NCBI GenBank assembly: GCA_900759385.1
Contig: CAAEUZ010000064.1
Location: forward strand, 1 to 61,217
Length of the DNA stretch: 61,217 nt
Source of the DNA: an uncultured Oscillospiraceae bacterium
GTDB taxonomy: Bacteria; Bacillota; Clostridia; Oscillospirales; Oscillospiraceae
Reading direction: 5' to 3'
The notes under the pieces were generated by a model. It was given only the letters and a program-made list of their open reading frames with translations. It was not told where the DNA came from and made no database searches. The position numbers were made by a program, and so were the translations under genes. How positions within the stretch are numbered: position 1 is the stretch's first letter; the number at the start of each line of letters is the position of its first letter. This document shows positions 1 to 7,955 of this stretch, in pieces.

Positions 1-329
1 CCCAGGGCCTGGAAAGAAATGAGGTGCTGCTTCTGTAGCCGTTCCAGCTCGGCCAGCGCCTGGCACTGGAACCGGGTGCGGAACCATTGGGACAGTTCTT
101 TGAGGGTGCAGACCCATTCGCCGGGGTAGACGGTATAGCTGATGCCGTCGATGCGGCGGTATGAGGTGCGGAAGTTTGCGTAACTGCAAAGTACCGTAAA
201 ATAAAAAAGGCCGGAGCCTCCGCTTACGCGAATGCTCCGGTCCTCCATCAGAAAGCGGACGAACTGCCGGTAGATCCGGCAGCGTGGGTAGTCCACCACC
301 TGTTTAATTTGTAATTGATAGGTTGGCAT
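1..329 (-). CDS. Mobile-element conserved hypothetical protein (3' truncated by window edge)
   Basis: An open frame runs leftwards from an ATG at 329 and is still open at base 1, giving 109 complete codons. The start has a good ribosome site (AAAGGAG about 7 bases upstream on the minus strand). The protein is soluble and rich in Tyr and Arg (for example VDYPRCRIYRQF and CSYANFRTSYRRIDGISY). From memory it resembles a conserved protein of unknown function carried by integrative conjugative elements of gut Firmicutes; I could not check this. Its lower GC content and its position beside the AT-rich stretch to 690 fit a mobile-element end. Function unknown. Confidence 0.6.
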   Translation of the reverse strand, partial: MPTYQLQIKQVVDYPRCRIYRQFVRFLMEDRSIRVSGGSGLFYFTVLCSYANFRTSYRRIDGISYTVYPGEWVCTLKELSQWFRTRFQCQALAELERLQKQHLISFQAL

Positions 330-385
330 AGCTTTCTCCTTTTTATATATAAGGTATGAAATTGAGTTCGCCAACGAAAAAACCG

Positions 386-419
386 TTGACTTGAATATCT
401 TTGAGACTTATGCTATACT
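386..419 (+). promoter_or_regulatory. Sigma-A type promoter (two overlapping registers)
   Basis: TTGACT (386-391) with 17 bases to TATGCT (409-414), and TTGAAT (391-396) with 17 bases to TATACT (414-419), both fit a housekeeping promoter. Transcription would start near 421-426 and read towards the ORF at 632. The region 330-631 is otherwise AT-rich and holds only a weak 73-codon ORF. Confidence 0.6.
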
Positions 420-428
420 TGTTTATGT

Positions 429-650
429 ATGGATTTGCTTGGCAATCCTATACAAAGTTCGTGCAGTTTTTACTGTAAGTGGGGCGGTTTTCAAAATGTT
501 CCCTTTGAAAACAATGTAGCCATTCGTTGTGCCAATTTTAAGTCGTCATTGAGCCGATTTCGTGCCAATACAACTTTCTACAACTTTTCTACAACTTTTG
601 CCCCGAATCAGACGGAGCAGGAGGACATCCTATGGAATCCAAAAAGTTAG
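429..650 (+). CDS. Doubtful 73-codon ORF in mobile-element leader
   Basis: This ATG-initiated frame begins within about 10 bases of the predicted transcription start, has no ribosome site, and overlaps the better supported start at 632. The product shows no recognisable domain. It may simply be the untranslated leader of the next ORF. It is listed because it fills the otherwise empty 330-631 interval. Confidence 0.15.
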   Translation: MDLLGNPIQSSCSFYCKWGGFQNVPFENNVAIRCANFKSSLSRFRANTTFYNFSTTFAPNQTEQEDILWNPKS

Positions 651-1228
651 AAAAACCTCGTAAAAATGGCGCTTTTTCAACACGTCAGGCCGTGACGAAA
701 CCGGATGAAGAGACCGGCGGGGTGTTCCCCACGATGAAACCGCTGGATATCCAGAAGAACGACACTGCCGCCGTGAGCGAGACGATGGATCAGCTCAGCG
801 AAGTGCTCACGGCCACGCTCAAGGGCATGCCGGTCAACAAGCTGGGAGCGACTGATTTCTCCAAGGTGGCAGTCGAGCCCCTGTTTGCCGACTTTGTGGA
901 CTTTGAGACCTTCAGCAAGTCGGATTTCCGTGTGGTCAAGGTCAAGGAGTGCGAGGCCGTCAAGAAGAGCAAGAAGCTCCTGAAGTTTGTGCTGGACGAC
1001 GGCTCGGGCGAAGATCGCGTCATACTCAGCGGCATCCACGATTACTACGAGCCAGAGACGCTTGTCGGCAAGACGCTGCTGGCCATCACCAACCTCCCGC
1101 CGAGGAAGATGATGGGCATCGACTCATGCGGCATGATAATCTCCGCGCTGCACAAGGAAGACGGCGAGGAGAGGCTCAACCTGATTGTCCTGGACGACAA
1201 CATCCCCGCCGGAGCCAAGCTTTATTAA
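632..1228 (+). CDS. Chimeric ORF ending in a MetRS/Trbp111-type tRNA-binding domain
   Basis: 198 residues; the ATG has AGGAGG seven bases upstream. Residues about 90-198 form an OB-fold tRNA-binding domain like the C-terminal extension of methionyl-tRNA synthetase, with FSKSDFRVVKV, a KSKKLLKF stretch and NLPPRKMMGIDSCGM followed by IPAGAKLY. Such domains bind tRNA non-specifically and aid aminoacylation. Residues 1 to about 30 are Lys/Arg/Thr-rich and coded by AT-rich DNA with different codon use; the composition shifts near 690-725, and an alternative ATG lies at 734. I infer that a mobile-element start region was joined to a pre-existing tRNA-binding gene or to the tail of metG. No synthetase catalytic domain is present. 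A natural stand-alone tRNA-binding protein starting at 734 is the alternative. Confidence 0.7.
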   Translation: MESKKLEKPRKNGAFSTRQAVTKPDEETGGVFPTMKPLDIQKNDTAAVSETMDQLSEVLTATLKGMPVNKLGATDFSKVAVEPLFADFVDFETFSKSDFRVVKVKECEAVKKSKKLLKFVLDDGSGEDRVILSGIHDYYEPETLVGKTLLAITNLPPRKMMGIDSCGMIISALHKEDGEERLNLIVLDDNIPAGAKLY

Positions 1229-1233
1229 ACCTT

Positions 1234-1260
1234 AAAAGGAGGGCCAAGCCCTCCTTTTTT
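1234..1260 (+). terminator. Intrinsic terminator after the tRNA-binding ORF
   Basis: GGAGGGC and GCCCTCC are separated by CAA and followed by a T run (1255-1260). Confidence 0.85.
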
Positions 1261-1310
1261 ATGTCCAGGTTCCGTCGGGTCAAAGCACTTGACTGCGGCG
1301 CATTTTACAG

Positions 1311-1339
1311 TTGACATGCCGGGCGTAATGTGCTAGCAT
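1311..1339 (+). promoter_or_regulatory. Promoter of the MATE gene leader
   Basis: TTGACA (1311-1316), 17-base spacer, TAGCAT (1334-1339). Transcription should start near 1346, giving a leader of about 105 bases before the MATE start codon. Confidence 0.65.
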
Positions 1340-1345
1340 TGCAAG

Positions 1346-1451
1346 GCTTGCTCGGAGGGCAAATCATTCGCAGGAAATGATTGGCTGGATAAGGCTCAGA
1401 CTGAAATGTCTGTCCTTATCCAGCTTTTTTGTTTGAAAAGGATGTGGTAAA
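1346..1451 (+). promoter_or_regulatory. Attenuator-like leader with intrinsic terminator before the MATE gene
   Basis: The leader holds a 7-bp hairpin (AATCATT 1362-1368 with AATGATT 1376-1382), then a strong terminator: CTGGATAAGG (1385-1394) pairs with CCTTATCCAG (1414-1423), an inner AGAC/GTCT pair extends it, and six T follow (1425-1430). A terminator lying between a promoter and its gene implies conditional read-through. A short ORF, ATG 1377 to TGA 1436 (19 codons), covers the whole terminator stem but has a poor ribosome site. I could not match a known riboswitch class. Drug-responsive attenuation is an inference from the transporter downstream. Confidence 0.6.
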
Positions 1452-2795
1452 ATGGATTTCCTCCAGGAAAAAGTCAAGACTTTGTACTTCAAATACCTGG
1501 CCGCCGCCTTTGGCAGCGCCCTTATCTCGTCCATATACTCCATTGTGGACATGGCGATGGTCGGGCAGTACCACGGTCCGGACGGCTCGGCGGCCCTGGC
1601 CGTCGTGGCGCCGGTTTGGAATATTATCTACAGCTTCGGCCTGTTAATGGGCATAGGCGGCTCGGTAATCTTCAGCACGATCCGCGGCAGGGAGCAGGGG
1701 CAGGAGAGAAAATCCAACGAGTATTTTACCGCCTCGGTGATCGGCTCCGTCATCCTGGCAGCTGTTATCTGGCTGCTGATAATCTTCTTCGACCGTGAGC
1801 TGCTTATGATGTTCGGCGCGCAGGGCAACTCGCTGACTATCGGCCTCGAATACGTCGCGCCCATCAAGTACGCGATACCGCTGTTCCTCTTCAACCAGAT
1901 GCTGGCCGCCTATCTGCGCAACGACAAAAACCCCGCCCTCGCCACGGGCGCGGTCCTCGCCGGCGGCATATTCAATGTCTACGGCGATTACTTCTTCGTT
2001 TTCACCTGCGACATGGGCGCCTACGGCGCGGGCCTCGCCACGGCTATCGGCTCTGCTATCACCTTCATCGTCATGATGACGCACTTCTTCATGAAGAAGA
2101 ATATGCTGAAGCTGGTAAAGCCGGCGCAGCTGCCCAGGAAGCTCAAAGAGATCACCGTGACCGGTTTCTCCACCTTCTTCATAGACGTCGCCATGGGTAT
2201 CCTCACGATACTCTTCAACCGCCAGATAATGAACTACCTGGGCAATGACGCGCTGGCCGTTTACGGTGTTATCGTCAATATAAGCACACTGGCCCAGTGC
2301 TGCACCTACAGCGTGGGCCAGGCCTCCCAGCCCATCATCTCCACGAACTTCGGAGCCGGCCGGGGCGACAGGATACGCCGGACGCTGAAATATGCCCTGG
2401 GCACCGCGGCAGTCTTCAGCCTGTTCTGGACGGTGCTGTGCATGGCGGCCCCCAATTTGTTCATCCGCATCTTCATGTCCCCGACGCCTGAGGTGCTGGA
2501 GATTGCCCCGGGGATCATGCGCTGCTACTGCAGCTCCTTTATCCTGCTGCCGCTGAACATATTCTCCACGTATTATTTCCAGGCCCTGATGAAGCCGAAG
2601 GCCGCGTTCATAGTGTCCGTGGCCAGGGGCTTTGTCCTCAGCGGTATCCTGATATACCTGCTGCCGGCCGCGGCCGGGGCAGACTCAATCTGGTTCGCCA
2701 TGCCGATAACCGAGCTGGCAGTGGCTATATATGTGATCTGCGAGATGGTGAAGTGCACCAGGAGCTTGAAAACTGAAAGGGGAAGTGCAGCATAA
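1452..2795 (+). CDS. MATE family efflux transporter
   Basis: 447 residues, the normal MATE length, with about 12 hydrophobic helices and the family's internal duplication. It would sit in the cytoplasmic membrane and export cationic drugs or metabolites in exchange for Na+ or H+. Recognisable features include SIVDMAMVGQYHG in the first helices, a Gly-rich AYGAGLATAIGSA segment and GQASQPIISTNFGAGR in the second half. The ATG follows AAAGGATG. It sits behind the attenuator-like leader, so expression is probably conditional. The substrate cannot be told from sequence. Its 3' end abuts a degenerate cytidylate-kinase-like gene that was probably once translationally coupled to it. Confidence 0.9.
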   Translation: MDFLQEKVKTLYFKYLAAAFGSALISSIYSIVDMAMVGQYHGPDGSAALAVVAPVWNIIYSFGLLMGIGGSVIFSTIRGREQGQERKSNEYFTASVIGSVILAAVIWLLIIFFDRELLMMFGAQGNSLTIGLEYVAPIKYAIPLFLFNQMLAAYLRNDKNPALATGAVLAGGIFNVYGDYFFVFTCDMGAYGAGLATAIGSAITFIVMMTHFFMKKNMLKLVKPAQLPRKLKEITVTGFSTFFIDVAMGILTILFNRQIMNYLGNDALAVYGVIVNISTLAQCCTYSVGQASQPIISTNFGAGRGDRIRRTLKYALGTAAVFSLFWTVLCMAAPNLFIRIFMSPTPEVLEIAPGIMRCYCSSFILLPLNIFSTYYFQALMKPKAAFIVSVARGFVLSGILIYLLPAAAGADSIWFAMPITELAVAIYVICEMVKCTRSLKTERGSAA

Positions 2796-3015
2796 GGATC
2801 ATCACAGTCGGCCGTGATAGGCCCTCGAGGACGAAAAGCTCACCGACAGGGAGCTGCGGCAGAAGATTGTCGGCATTGACAGGCGCCGAGCCAGGCATTA
2901 CGAGTTCTGCACCGGACGCACCTGGGGCGACAGGCTCAATTTTGACCTCTGCATCGACGCCACCCGCACGGTGATAAATGGAATAGTACCCGTAATAGCC
3001 AGGCTTGTGGCCTGA
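2792..3015 (+). pseudogene. Remnant of a cytidylate-kinase-like family gene (internal deletion)
   Basis: Just at the MATE stop codon, 2792-2815 reads I-R-I-I-T-V-G-R, the usual N-terminus of cytidylate-kinase-like proteins, but with ATA where ATG is expected. From 2827 to the stop at 3013-3015, in a different frame, the sequence encodes a C-terminal tail containing KIVGIDRRRARHYEF and WGDRLNFDLCID. The central part, including most of the P-loop and lid, is missing. The reading frames do not match across the junction and a TAG lies between them. The gene is therefore dead. It would have phosphorylated CMP or a related nucleotide. Confidence 0.75.
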
Positions 3016-3030
3016 GCACAGTCATTTTTC

Positions 3031-3064
3031 AAACGCCGCCCAGGTTTGCGCCGGGGCGGCGTTT
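3031..3064 (+). terminator. Terminator-like hairpin
   Basis: AAACGCCGCCC and GGGCGGCGTTT form a perfect 11-bp stem with a 12-base loop. There is no real T run, so termination may be weak. Confidence 0.5.
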
Positions 3065-3111
3065 ATAGGGGATATAAGTTGACATAATAACAAAACAACC
3101 GCTCTATTTGC

Positions 3112-3140
3112 TTGACTTCCCCGGCAGCGGTTGTTACAAT
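3112..3140 (+). promoter_or_regulatory. Promoter of the BMP-like/phosphoesterase operon
   Basis: TTGACT (3112-3117), 17-base spacer, TACAAT (3135-3140). Transcription near 3147 excludes the in-frame start at 3108 and supports the TTG start at 3174. Confidence 0.75.
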
Positions 3141-3173
3141 GGGGCGACTGATAATTCAAAAGGAGGCGTCAGC

Positions 3174-5138
3174 TTGAGTCTGGCTGAGGCAAGCGCGCAG
3201 TACGCCCAGGCGCTGAAGGTTGGGCAGAAGACCTATAAAGAGTGCGTCCTGAAGGGGCGCTACCCGTATTTGCAGATACTAGACGAGATATTGACCGACT
3301 CTATGGTGGCCGGGCGCGTGGACATGGGGGTTATTGATATTCCCTCCGAGCAGATCGTGGGCACGAAGAGCGTGGGGCGGCGCACGGCCTTTGCCGCCGA
3401 CTTCATGCCCCTGCTCGGCCAGGACACCGAGTTCGCCGCCAAGTGGATAGAGCTCTGCGCCGCGCACCTGAGCGATGAGGGCATCCGCGACCCTGTCCGC
3501 TGCTTCGAGTACATGGGGCGCTTCTATGTACAGGAGGGCAACAAGCGCGTGAGCGTGCTCAAGAGCTTCGGCTCGCCCAGTATACCCGGGTACGTCACGC
3601 GGGTGATACCCATATATTCCGAAGACGAGGCGGTGCAGGTCTACTACGAGTTTATGGACTTCTACCGCCTGAGCGGGCAGTACCAGGTGTATTTCAGCCA
3701 CCGGGGCGGCTTCGCCAAGCTCCAGGCGGCCATGGGCCACGACCCGGACCACGTGTGGACTGAGGAGGAGCGGCGCCGCTTCCAGTCCGGCTGGCACTAT
3801 TTCAAGACCGCCTTTGAAAAACTCGACGGTGGTTCCCTCGGCGTGACTGTGGCAGACGCGCTGCTCGTCTGGCTGGAGTTCTACCCCATAGGAACGCTCA
3901 AGGAGCTGACGCAGAAGGCCATGAACCAGTCGCTGGCCGCCATCTGGGACGACGTCAGGGCACGGGCACAGACGGAGCCTATAGAGGTCAGCGTGGACGA
4001 TGAGGAGGACACAGCGCCCGCCAAGGGGCTGCTGGGGCGCATATTCGGCACACGGCTTACGGCCAATCACCTGAATGTTGCGTTCGTAAACCAGCAGGAC
4101 CCGGAGCACAGTGCATGGATAGCCGCCCACGACCAGGGCCGGCGCACGATGGAAAAGGCCCTCGCAGACAAGGTGAGCGTCAGCGTATACAACCTCGAGC
4201 CCGGAGAGGATGTGGACGCGGTGATGGACAAGGCGGCCGGGGACGGTGCGGAGGTGATCTTTGCCACCACGCCGCCGCTGATCTCCGCCTGCCGCAAGCT
4301 CGCGGCCCGGCGGCCGGAGCTGAAGGTGCTCAACTGCTCTGTGGCCATGCCGTACCCCGGCGTGCGCACCTACTACAGCCGCGTGTACGAGGGCAAGTTC
4401 GTCACCGGCGCCATCGCAGGGGCCATGACCAAGTGCGACCGCGTCGGCTACGTCGCCAGCAGCCCCATATACGGCGTGCCAGCCAGCATTAACGCCTTCG
4501 CACTGGGGGCGAAGCTCACCAACCCGGACGTGCGCATCAGCCTGGCCTGGTCCTGCGTGAGCGAGGACCCCATAGCCGAGCTGAAAAACTGCGGGGTGGA
4601 CGTGATCTCCAACCGCGACGTGCCCATGCCGGACATGCCGCAGGGCGACTGGGGGCTCAGCCTGGTGCGGCCGGACGGCTCGCTCAGGGCCCTGGCCTCG
4701 CCGTACTGGGACTGGGGTAACTTCTATATCCGCCTGATATCGTCCATCCTCCACGGCGGCTGGGATGCCCTCTCCTACAAGGGCAGCGGCAAGGCGGTCA
4801 ACTACTGGTGGGGCATGGCCTCCGGGGCCGTGGGGCTCAAGCTGGCCGACGACCTGCCCGACGGGGTGCGCAGCCTCGCCAATATCCTCACGCGCGGCCT
4901 TATCGACGGCGTGATGACCGTCTTCCACCGCCGCTACCGCTCTCAGGACGGCTCGGTGGTGAGCGACGGCAACCGCTGGCTGAGCCCGGAGGACGTGCTG
5001 CTCATGGATTGGCTGCTCGACTGCGTGGACGGGAGCATCCCCGGATACGACGAGCTGCTGCCCATGGCGCGCCCCATAGTGCGCCTGCAGGGCGTGTACC
5101 GCGACTCCATACCGCCGGAGAAGGGGGGAGTACAGTGA
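3174..5138 (+). CDS. Cytosolic BMP/PnrA-like protein with ParB-like N-terminal region
   Basis: About 654 residues. The start is taken as TTG 3174 because AGGAGG ends 7 bases upstream and the promoter lies at 3112-3140. Residues about 25-135 contain a ParB-like segment (VIDIPSEQIVGT, then YVQEGNKRVSVLKSFG). Residues about 300-560 resemble the periplasmic-binding fold of BMP/PnrA nucleoside-binding lipoproteins (LNVAFVNQQDPEHSAW, GAEVIFATTPPL, YSRVYEGKFVTGAIAGA, DRVGYVASSPIYGVPASINAF). There is no signal peptide or lipobox, so the ligand-binding fold should work in the cytoplasm, perhaps as a nucleoside or metabolite sensor. The stop overlaps the phosphoesterase start (GTGA), so the two are probably co-translated. 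Function is otherwise unknown. Confidence 0.7.
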   Translation: MSLAEASAQYAQALKVGQKTYKECVLKGRYPYLQILDEILTDSMVAGRVDMGVIDIPSEQIVGTKSVGRRTAFAADFMPLLGQDTEFAAKWIELCAAHLSDEGIRDPVRCFEYMGRFYVQEGNKRVSVLKSFGSPSIPGYVTRVIPIYSEDEAVQVYYEFMDFYRLSGQYQVYFSHRGGFAKLQAAMGHDPDHVWTEEERRRFQSGWHYFKTAFEKLDGGSLGVTVADALLVWLEFYPIGTLKELTQKAMNQSLAAIWDDVRARAQTEPIEVSVDDEEDTAPAKGLLGRIFGTRLTANHLNVAFVNQQDPEHSAWIAAHDQGRRTMEKALADKVSVSVYNLEPGEDVDAVMDKAAGDGAEVIFATTPPLISACRKLAARRPELKVLNCSVAMPYPGVRTYYSRVYEGKFVTGAIAGAMTKCDRVGYVASSPIYGVPASINAFALGAKLTNPDVRISLAWSCVSEDPIAELKNCGVDVISNRDVPMPDMPQGDWGLSLVRPDGSLRALASPYWDWGNFYIRLISSILHGGWDALSYKGSGKAVNYWWGMASGAVGLKLADDLPDGVRSLANILTRGLIDGVMTVFHRRYRSQDGSVVSDGNRWLSPEDVLLMDWLLDCVDGSIPGYDELLPMARPIVRLQGVYRDSIPPEKGGVQ

Positions 5139-5725
5139 AGCTTTTGCTGCTCTCGGATGTGGAGAGCCCCTATCTCTGGGATTATTACCGCCCCGGACGC
5201 CTGGCCGAATACGACCTCATGCTCTCCTGCGGCGACCTCAAGGCCAGCTATCTGAGCTTCCTGGTGACCATGGGCAGGTCGAGGCTCCTCTACGTCCGCG
5301 GCAACCACGACGCCAATTACAGGACCAACCCGACCGAGGGCTGCGAGTGCATAGAGGACAAGCTGGTAACAGTAAACGGTCTGCGCATTTTGGGACTGGG
5401 CGGCAGCCTCTGGTATAACGGCGGAGCGAACCAGTACACGGAGCGGCAGATGCGCCGCCGCCTCTGGCGGGCCGGCTGGGCGGTACGCAGGGCCGGGGGC
5501 GTGGACATAGTGCTCACCCACGCCCCGCCGCGCGGCTACGGGGATGCGGAGGACGCCGCCCACCGCGGCTTTGAGTGCTTTGAGGACTTCCTCAACAAGT
5601 ACGAGCCCAAATATCTGGTGCACGGTCACGTGCATATGAACTACGGCCGGAACATACCCCGCGTGGTGCAGCACGGCGCAACGCAGATAGTAAACGCCTG
5701 GGAGCGCTTCGTGCTGGACGTGTGA
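5135..5725 (+). CDS. Calcineurin-like metallophosphoesterase
   Basis: 196 residues from the GTG at 5135, which overlaps the stop of the upstream gene. All the metal-binding motifs of the family are present in order: SDVES near the N-terminus, SCGDLK, RGNHDAN, LTHAPP and HGHVH. It should hydrolyse a phosphomonoester or phosphodiester with a dinuclear metal centre in the cytoplasm; the substrate cannot be read from the sequence. Coupling to a nucleoside-binding-like protein suggests a nucleotide substrate, which is inference only. Confidence 0.85.
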   Translation: MKLLLLSDVESPYLWDYYRPGRLAEYDLMLSCGDLKASYLSFLVTMGRSRLLYVRGNHDANYRTNPTEGCECIEDKLVTVNGLRILGLGGSLWYNGGANQYTERQMRRRLWRAGWAVRRAGGVDIVLTHAPPRGYGDAEDAAHRGFECFEDFLNKYEPKYLVHGHVHMNYGRNIPRVVQHGATQIVNAWERFVLDV

Positions 5726-5754
5726 GCGGCGCGCCTTCGCCGGAGGCGGACAAA

Positions 5755-5784
5755 ACCGCCCGGATAACATTCCGGGCGGTTTTT
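5755..5784 (+). terminator. Intrinsic terminator
   Basis: ACCGCCCGGA and TCCGGGCGGT form a perfect stem followed by TTTT. It ends the BMP-like/phosphoesterase operon. Confidence 0.9.
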
Positions 5785-5803
5785 ACTTATTTAATTGTAG
5801 AGG

Positions 5804-5832
5804 TTGACAAATCCGGCGTTTGCGCATATGCT
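5804..5832 (+). promoter_or_regulatory. Promoter of the large housekeeping operon
   Basis: TTGACA (5804-5809), 17-base spacer, TATGCT (5827-5832). No terminator is visible until after 14550, so one transcript may serve the eight following genes. Confidence 0.8.
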
Positions 5833-5870
5833 AAAAAAGATGTTTATATTAAAGAGGTATACCGCGGAGT

Positions 5871-6626
5871 ATGGAGAGAATAACTTCCAGGAAAAATCCA
5901 TATGTCATGCGCCTGCGCGCACTCGCGTCCGACGCATCGCTCAGGCGCACGAGCGGGGAGACGGTGCTGGACGGCGTCAAGCTGCTCGGCGAGGCGCTGG
6001 GCGCGGGGGCCGAAGTGACGGGCGTGCTCTGCACCGGAGGAGCCCGGCTGCCGGAGGGACTGGGCTGCCCTGTATATGAGGCGCCGCCGGAGCTGGTGGG
6101 CTATGCCTCTCCGGTGAAAAACAGCCCCGGCCCGGTGTTCTCCGTGCGCATGCCTGCCATAGCTGCGCCGTCCGGGCCGGAAAACGCCCTGGTGCTGGAG
6201 AACATGCAGGATCCGGGCAATGTCGGTACCCTCATACGCACGGCCAACGCGCTGGGCATTGGCGCCGTTATCCTGGCCGGAGGCTGCGCAGACCGCACCT
6301 CGCCCCGCGCGGTGCGCGCCAGCATGGGCGCGGCGTTCCGCCAGTACGTGCGCGAGTGCAGCGTGGAAGACCTGCCGGACGTGATGCGCGGGCTGGGCCT
6401 GACGCTGTACGGCGCCGCGCTGAGCGCCTCGGCGCGCGATCTGCGCACTGTGGATTTCACCCGCGCTGCCGTGGCCATAGGCAATGAGGGGCACGGTTTG
6501 AGCGCGGAGATACTTGACATGTGCGCCGGAACGGTTATAATTCCGATGAAGCCGGGCAGTGAATCGCTCAACGCCGCGGCGGCCGGCGCCGTGGCCATGT
6601 GGGAGATGGCCCGCCGGACGCTCTGA
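5871..6626 (+). CDS. TrmH/SpoU-family RNA 2'-O-methyltransferase
   Basis: 251 residues, typical of the family. SPOUT knotted-fold motifs are clear: LVLENMQDPGNVGTLIRTAN (motif 1), then VAIGNEGHGLS (motif 2) and IIPMKPGSESLNAAAAGAV (motif 3), which together bind S-adenosylmethionine. The N-terminal part (residues about 10-85) matches the substrate-binding region of RlmB/TsnR-like enzymes. It should methylate ribose in rRNA or tRNA; the target base is not evident. The ribosome site before ATG 5871 is weak. It heads the operon and is followed after 11 bases by dprA. Confidence 0.88.
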   Translation: MERITSRKNPYVMRLRALASDASLRRTSGETVLDGVKLLGEALGAGAEVTGVLCTGGARLPEGLGCPVYEAPPELVGYASPVKNSPGPVFSVRMPAIAAPSGPENALVLENMQDPGNVGTLIRTANALGIGAVILAGGCADRTSPRAVRASMGAAFRQYVRECSVEDLPDVMRGLGLTLYGAALSASARDLRTVDFTRAAVAIGNEGHGLSAEILDMCAGTVIIPMKPGSESLNAAAAGAVAMWEMARRTL

Positions 6627-6637
6627 GGAGGTGCGCC

Positions 6638-7945
6638 GTGTCTGAGCTGAGATACTGGGTGTGGTTTTCCATGCTCACGAATGTGAGGCCCAGGGCCAAG
6701 AGCCGGCTGCTGGAGGCCGCCGGCAGCGTGCGGGAGGTGTTTTATGCCGACGACCGGCAGTATGAACAGCTGGGCTTTCTGACGCCTGAGGAGTGCCGCG
6801 TGCTCGCGGAGAACAAGGACCTCGGCGCGGCCAAGCGCGTCATATCTGCCTGCGCCGAACAGGACGTCGGAATTATCACCATGCAGGACGCGGCCTACCC
6901 CAGGCGGCTGAGCGAGATATACGACCCGCCCATGGTGCTCTACGTGAAGGGGCGCCTGCCAAATGTGGACGACATCTGCTCCGTGGCCGTTGTCGGCACG
7001 CGCAGCGCCACGCCCTACGGCATAAAGATGGCCGAGCGCATGGGCTACGGTATAACCAAGTGCGGAGGCCTCGTCGTCTCCGGCCTCACGCGCGGCGTGG
7101 ATGAGGCGGCCGCAAGGGGAGCCCTGATGTCCGGAGGGACGTGCATAGGAGTGCTGGGCGGCGCCATAGACTCCGTACAGGAGGGGCGCGGGCTGGCCTA
7201 CGACGTCTCCGTTATCGGTGCTGTCGTCAGCGAGTATCCGCCCGGCACCCGGGGGAACGCCTCGTTTTACCGGGCCAGGAACCGCGTCACTTCCGGCCTC
7301 TCGGTGGCCACGCTGGTGGTTGAGGCCCCGGCGAGGAGCGGCGCGCTGCTCTTTGCGGACGAGGCCCTCAGCCAGGGCCGCGAGGTGTTCGCCGTGCCCG
7401 GGAATGCGGACGCGGCCAGCTCGGCCGGTACAAACCGGCTCATTATGGAGGGGGCGCACCCGGCCCTGAGCGCGTGGGACGTGCTGAGCGGGTTCACTGG
7501 GCGCTTTCCCACCCTGGATGAGCGCGGACGCCGCCGCGAGCTGCCCGAGGAGTGGGAGACGAAGCCGCAGGCCGAAGAGGACGGCGCATCTCCCGCATCC
7601 GAGGCGGATATCAGCTCCGCGCAGAAGGGCGAAACCACCGCACAGCCTGCCGCCGGCCGGCGGAAAAAGTCGCTGCTTGGCAGGCTGCGGGCGAAAAAAG
7701 ACGTTGACAAGCCCGAAGGTGAGGAATATATTGACTTGAAGAAGCAGCTCGAGGGGCTCAGTGCGGAACAGCTGGCCATAATTACGGCCATAACCGAGCC
7801 GCACACCCACGTTGACGATATAATAGAGCGTACCGGCCTGGCGGCCGCGCAGGTGCTCGGCGAGCTGACTATGCTTCAGATCAAAGGATATGTAAGTCAG
7901 GAACCGGGAAAGAGATTTTCCCTCAATATAATCAGTCAGAAGTGA
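6638..7945 (+). CDS. dprA: DNA-processing protein DprA
   Basis: 435 residues from GTG 6638, chosen because GAGGAGG lies six bases upstream. DprA loads RecA on incoming single-stranded DNA during transformation. The Rossmann-like core (residues about 115-290) shows VVGTRSATPYG, SGLTRGVDEAAARGAL, SEYPPGT, RNRVTSGLS and GREVFAVPG. The usual Phe-Pro-x-Arg-Asn-Arg is changed to F-Y-R-A-R-N-R. A hydrophilic linker (residues about 305-365) leads to a C-terminal winged-helix domain (LAIITAITEPHTHVDDIIER). Presence of dprA alone does not prove competence. The next gene, topA, follows after 10 bases. Confidence 0.93.
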   Translation: MSELRYWVWFSMLTNVRPRAKSRLLEAAGSVREVFYADDRQYEQLGFLTPEECRVLAENKDLGAAKRVISACAEQDVGIITMQDAAYPRRLSEIYDPPMVLYVKGRLPNVDDICSVAVVGTRSATPYGIKMAERMGYGITKCGGLVVSGLTRGVDEAAARGALMSGGTCIGVLGGAIDSVQEGRGLAYDVSVIGAVVSEYPPGTRGNASFYRARNRVTSGLSVATLVVEAPARSGALLFADEALSQGREVFAVPGNADAASSAGTNRLIMEGAHPALSAWDVLSGFTGRFPTLDERGRRRELPEEWETKPQAEEDGASPASEADISSAQKGETTAQPAAGRRKKSLLGRLRAKKDVDKPEGEEYIDLKKQLEGLSAEQLAIITAITEPHTHVDDIIERTGLAAAQVLGELTMLQIKGYVSQEPGKRFSLNIISQK

Positions 7946-7955
7946 GGACGTTTTA

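Noticed and set aside
3279..4928. A 549-codon minus-strand frame over the BMP-like gene
   Set aside because: Antisense shadow with His/Val-rich composition and no upstream signals.
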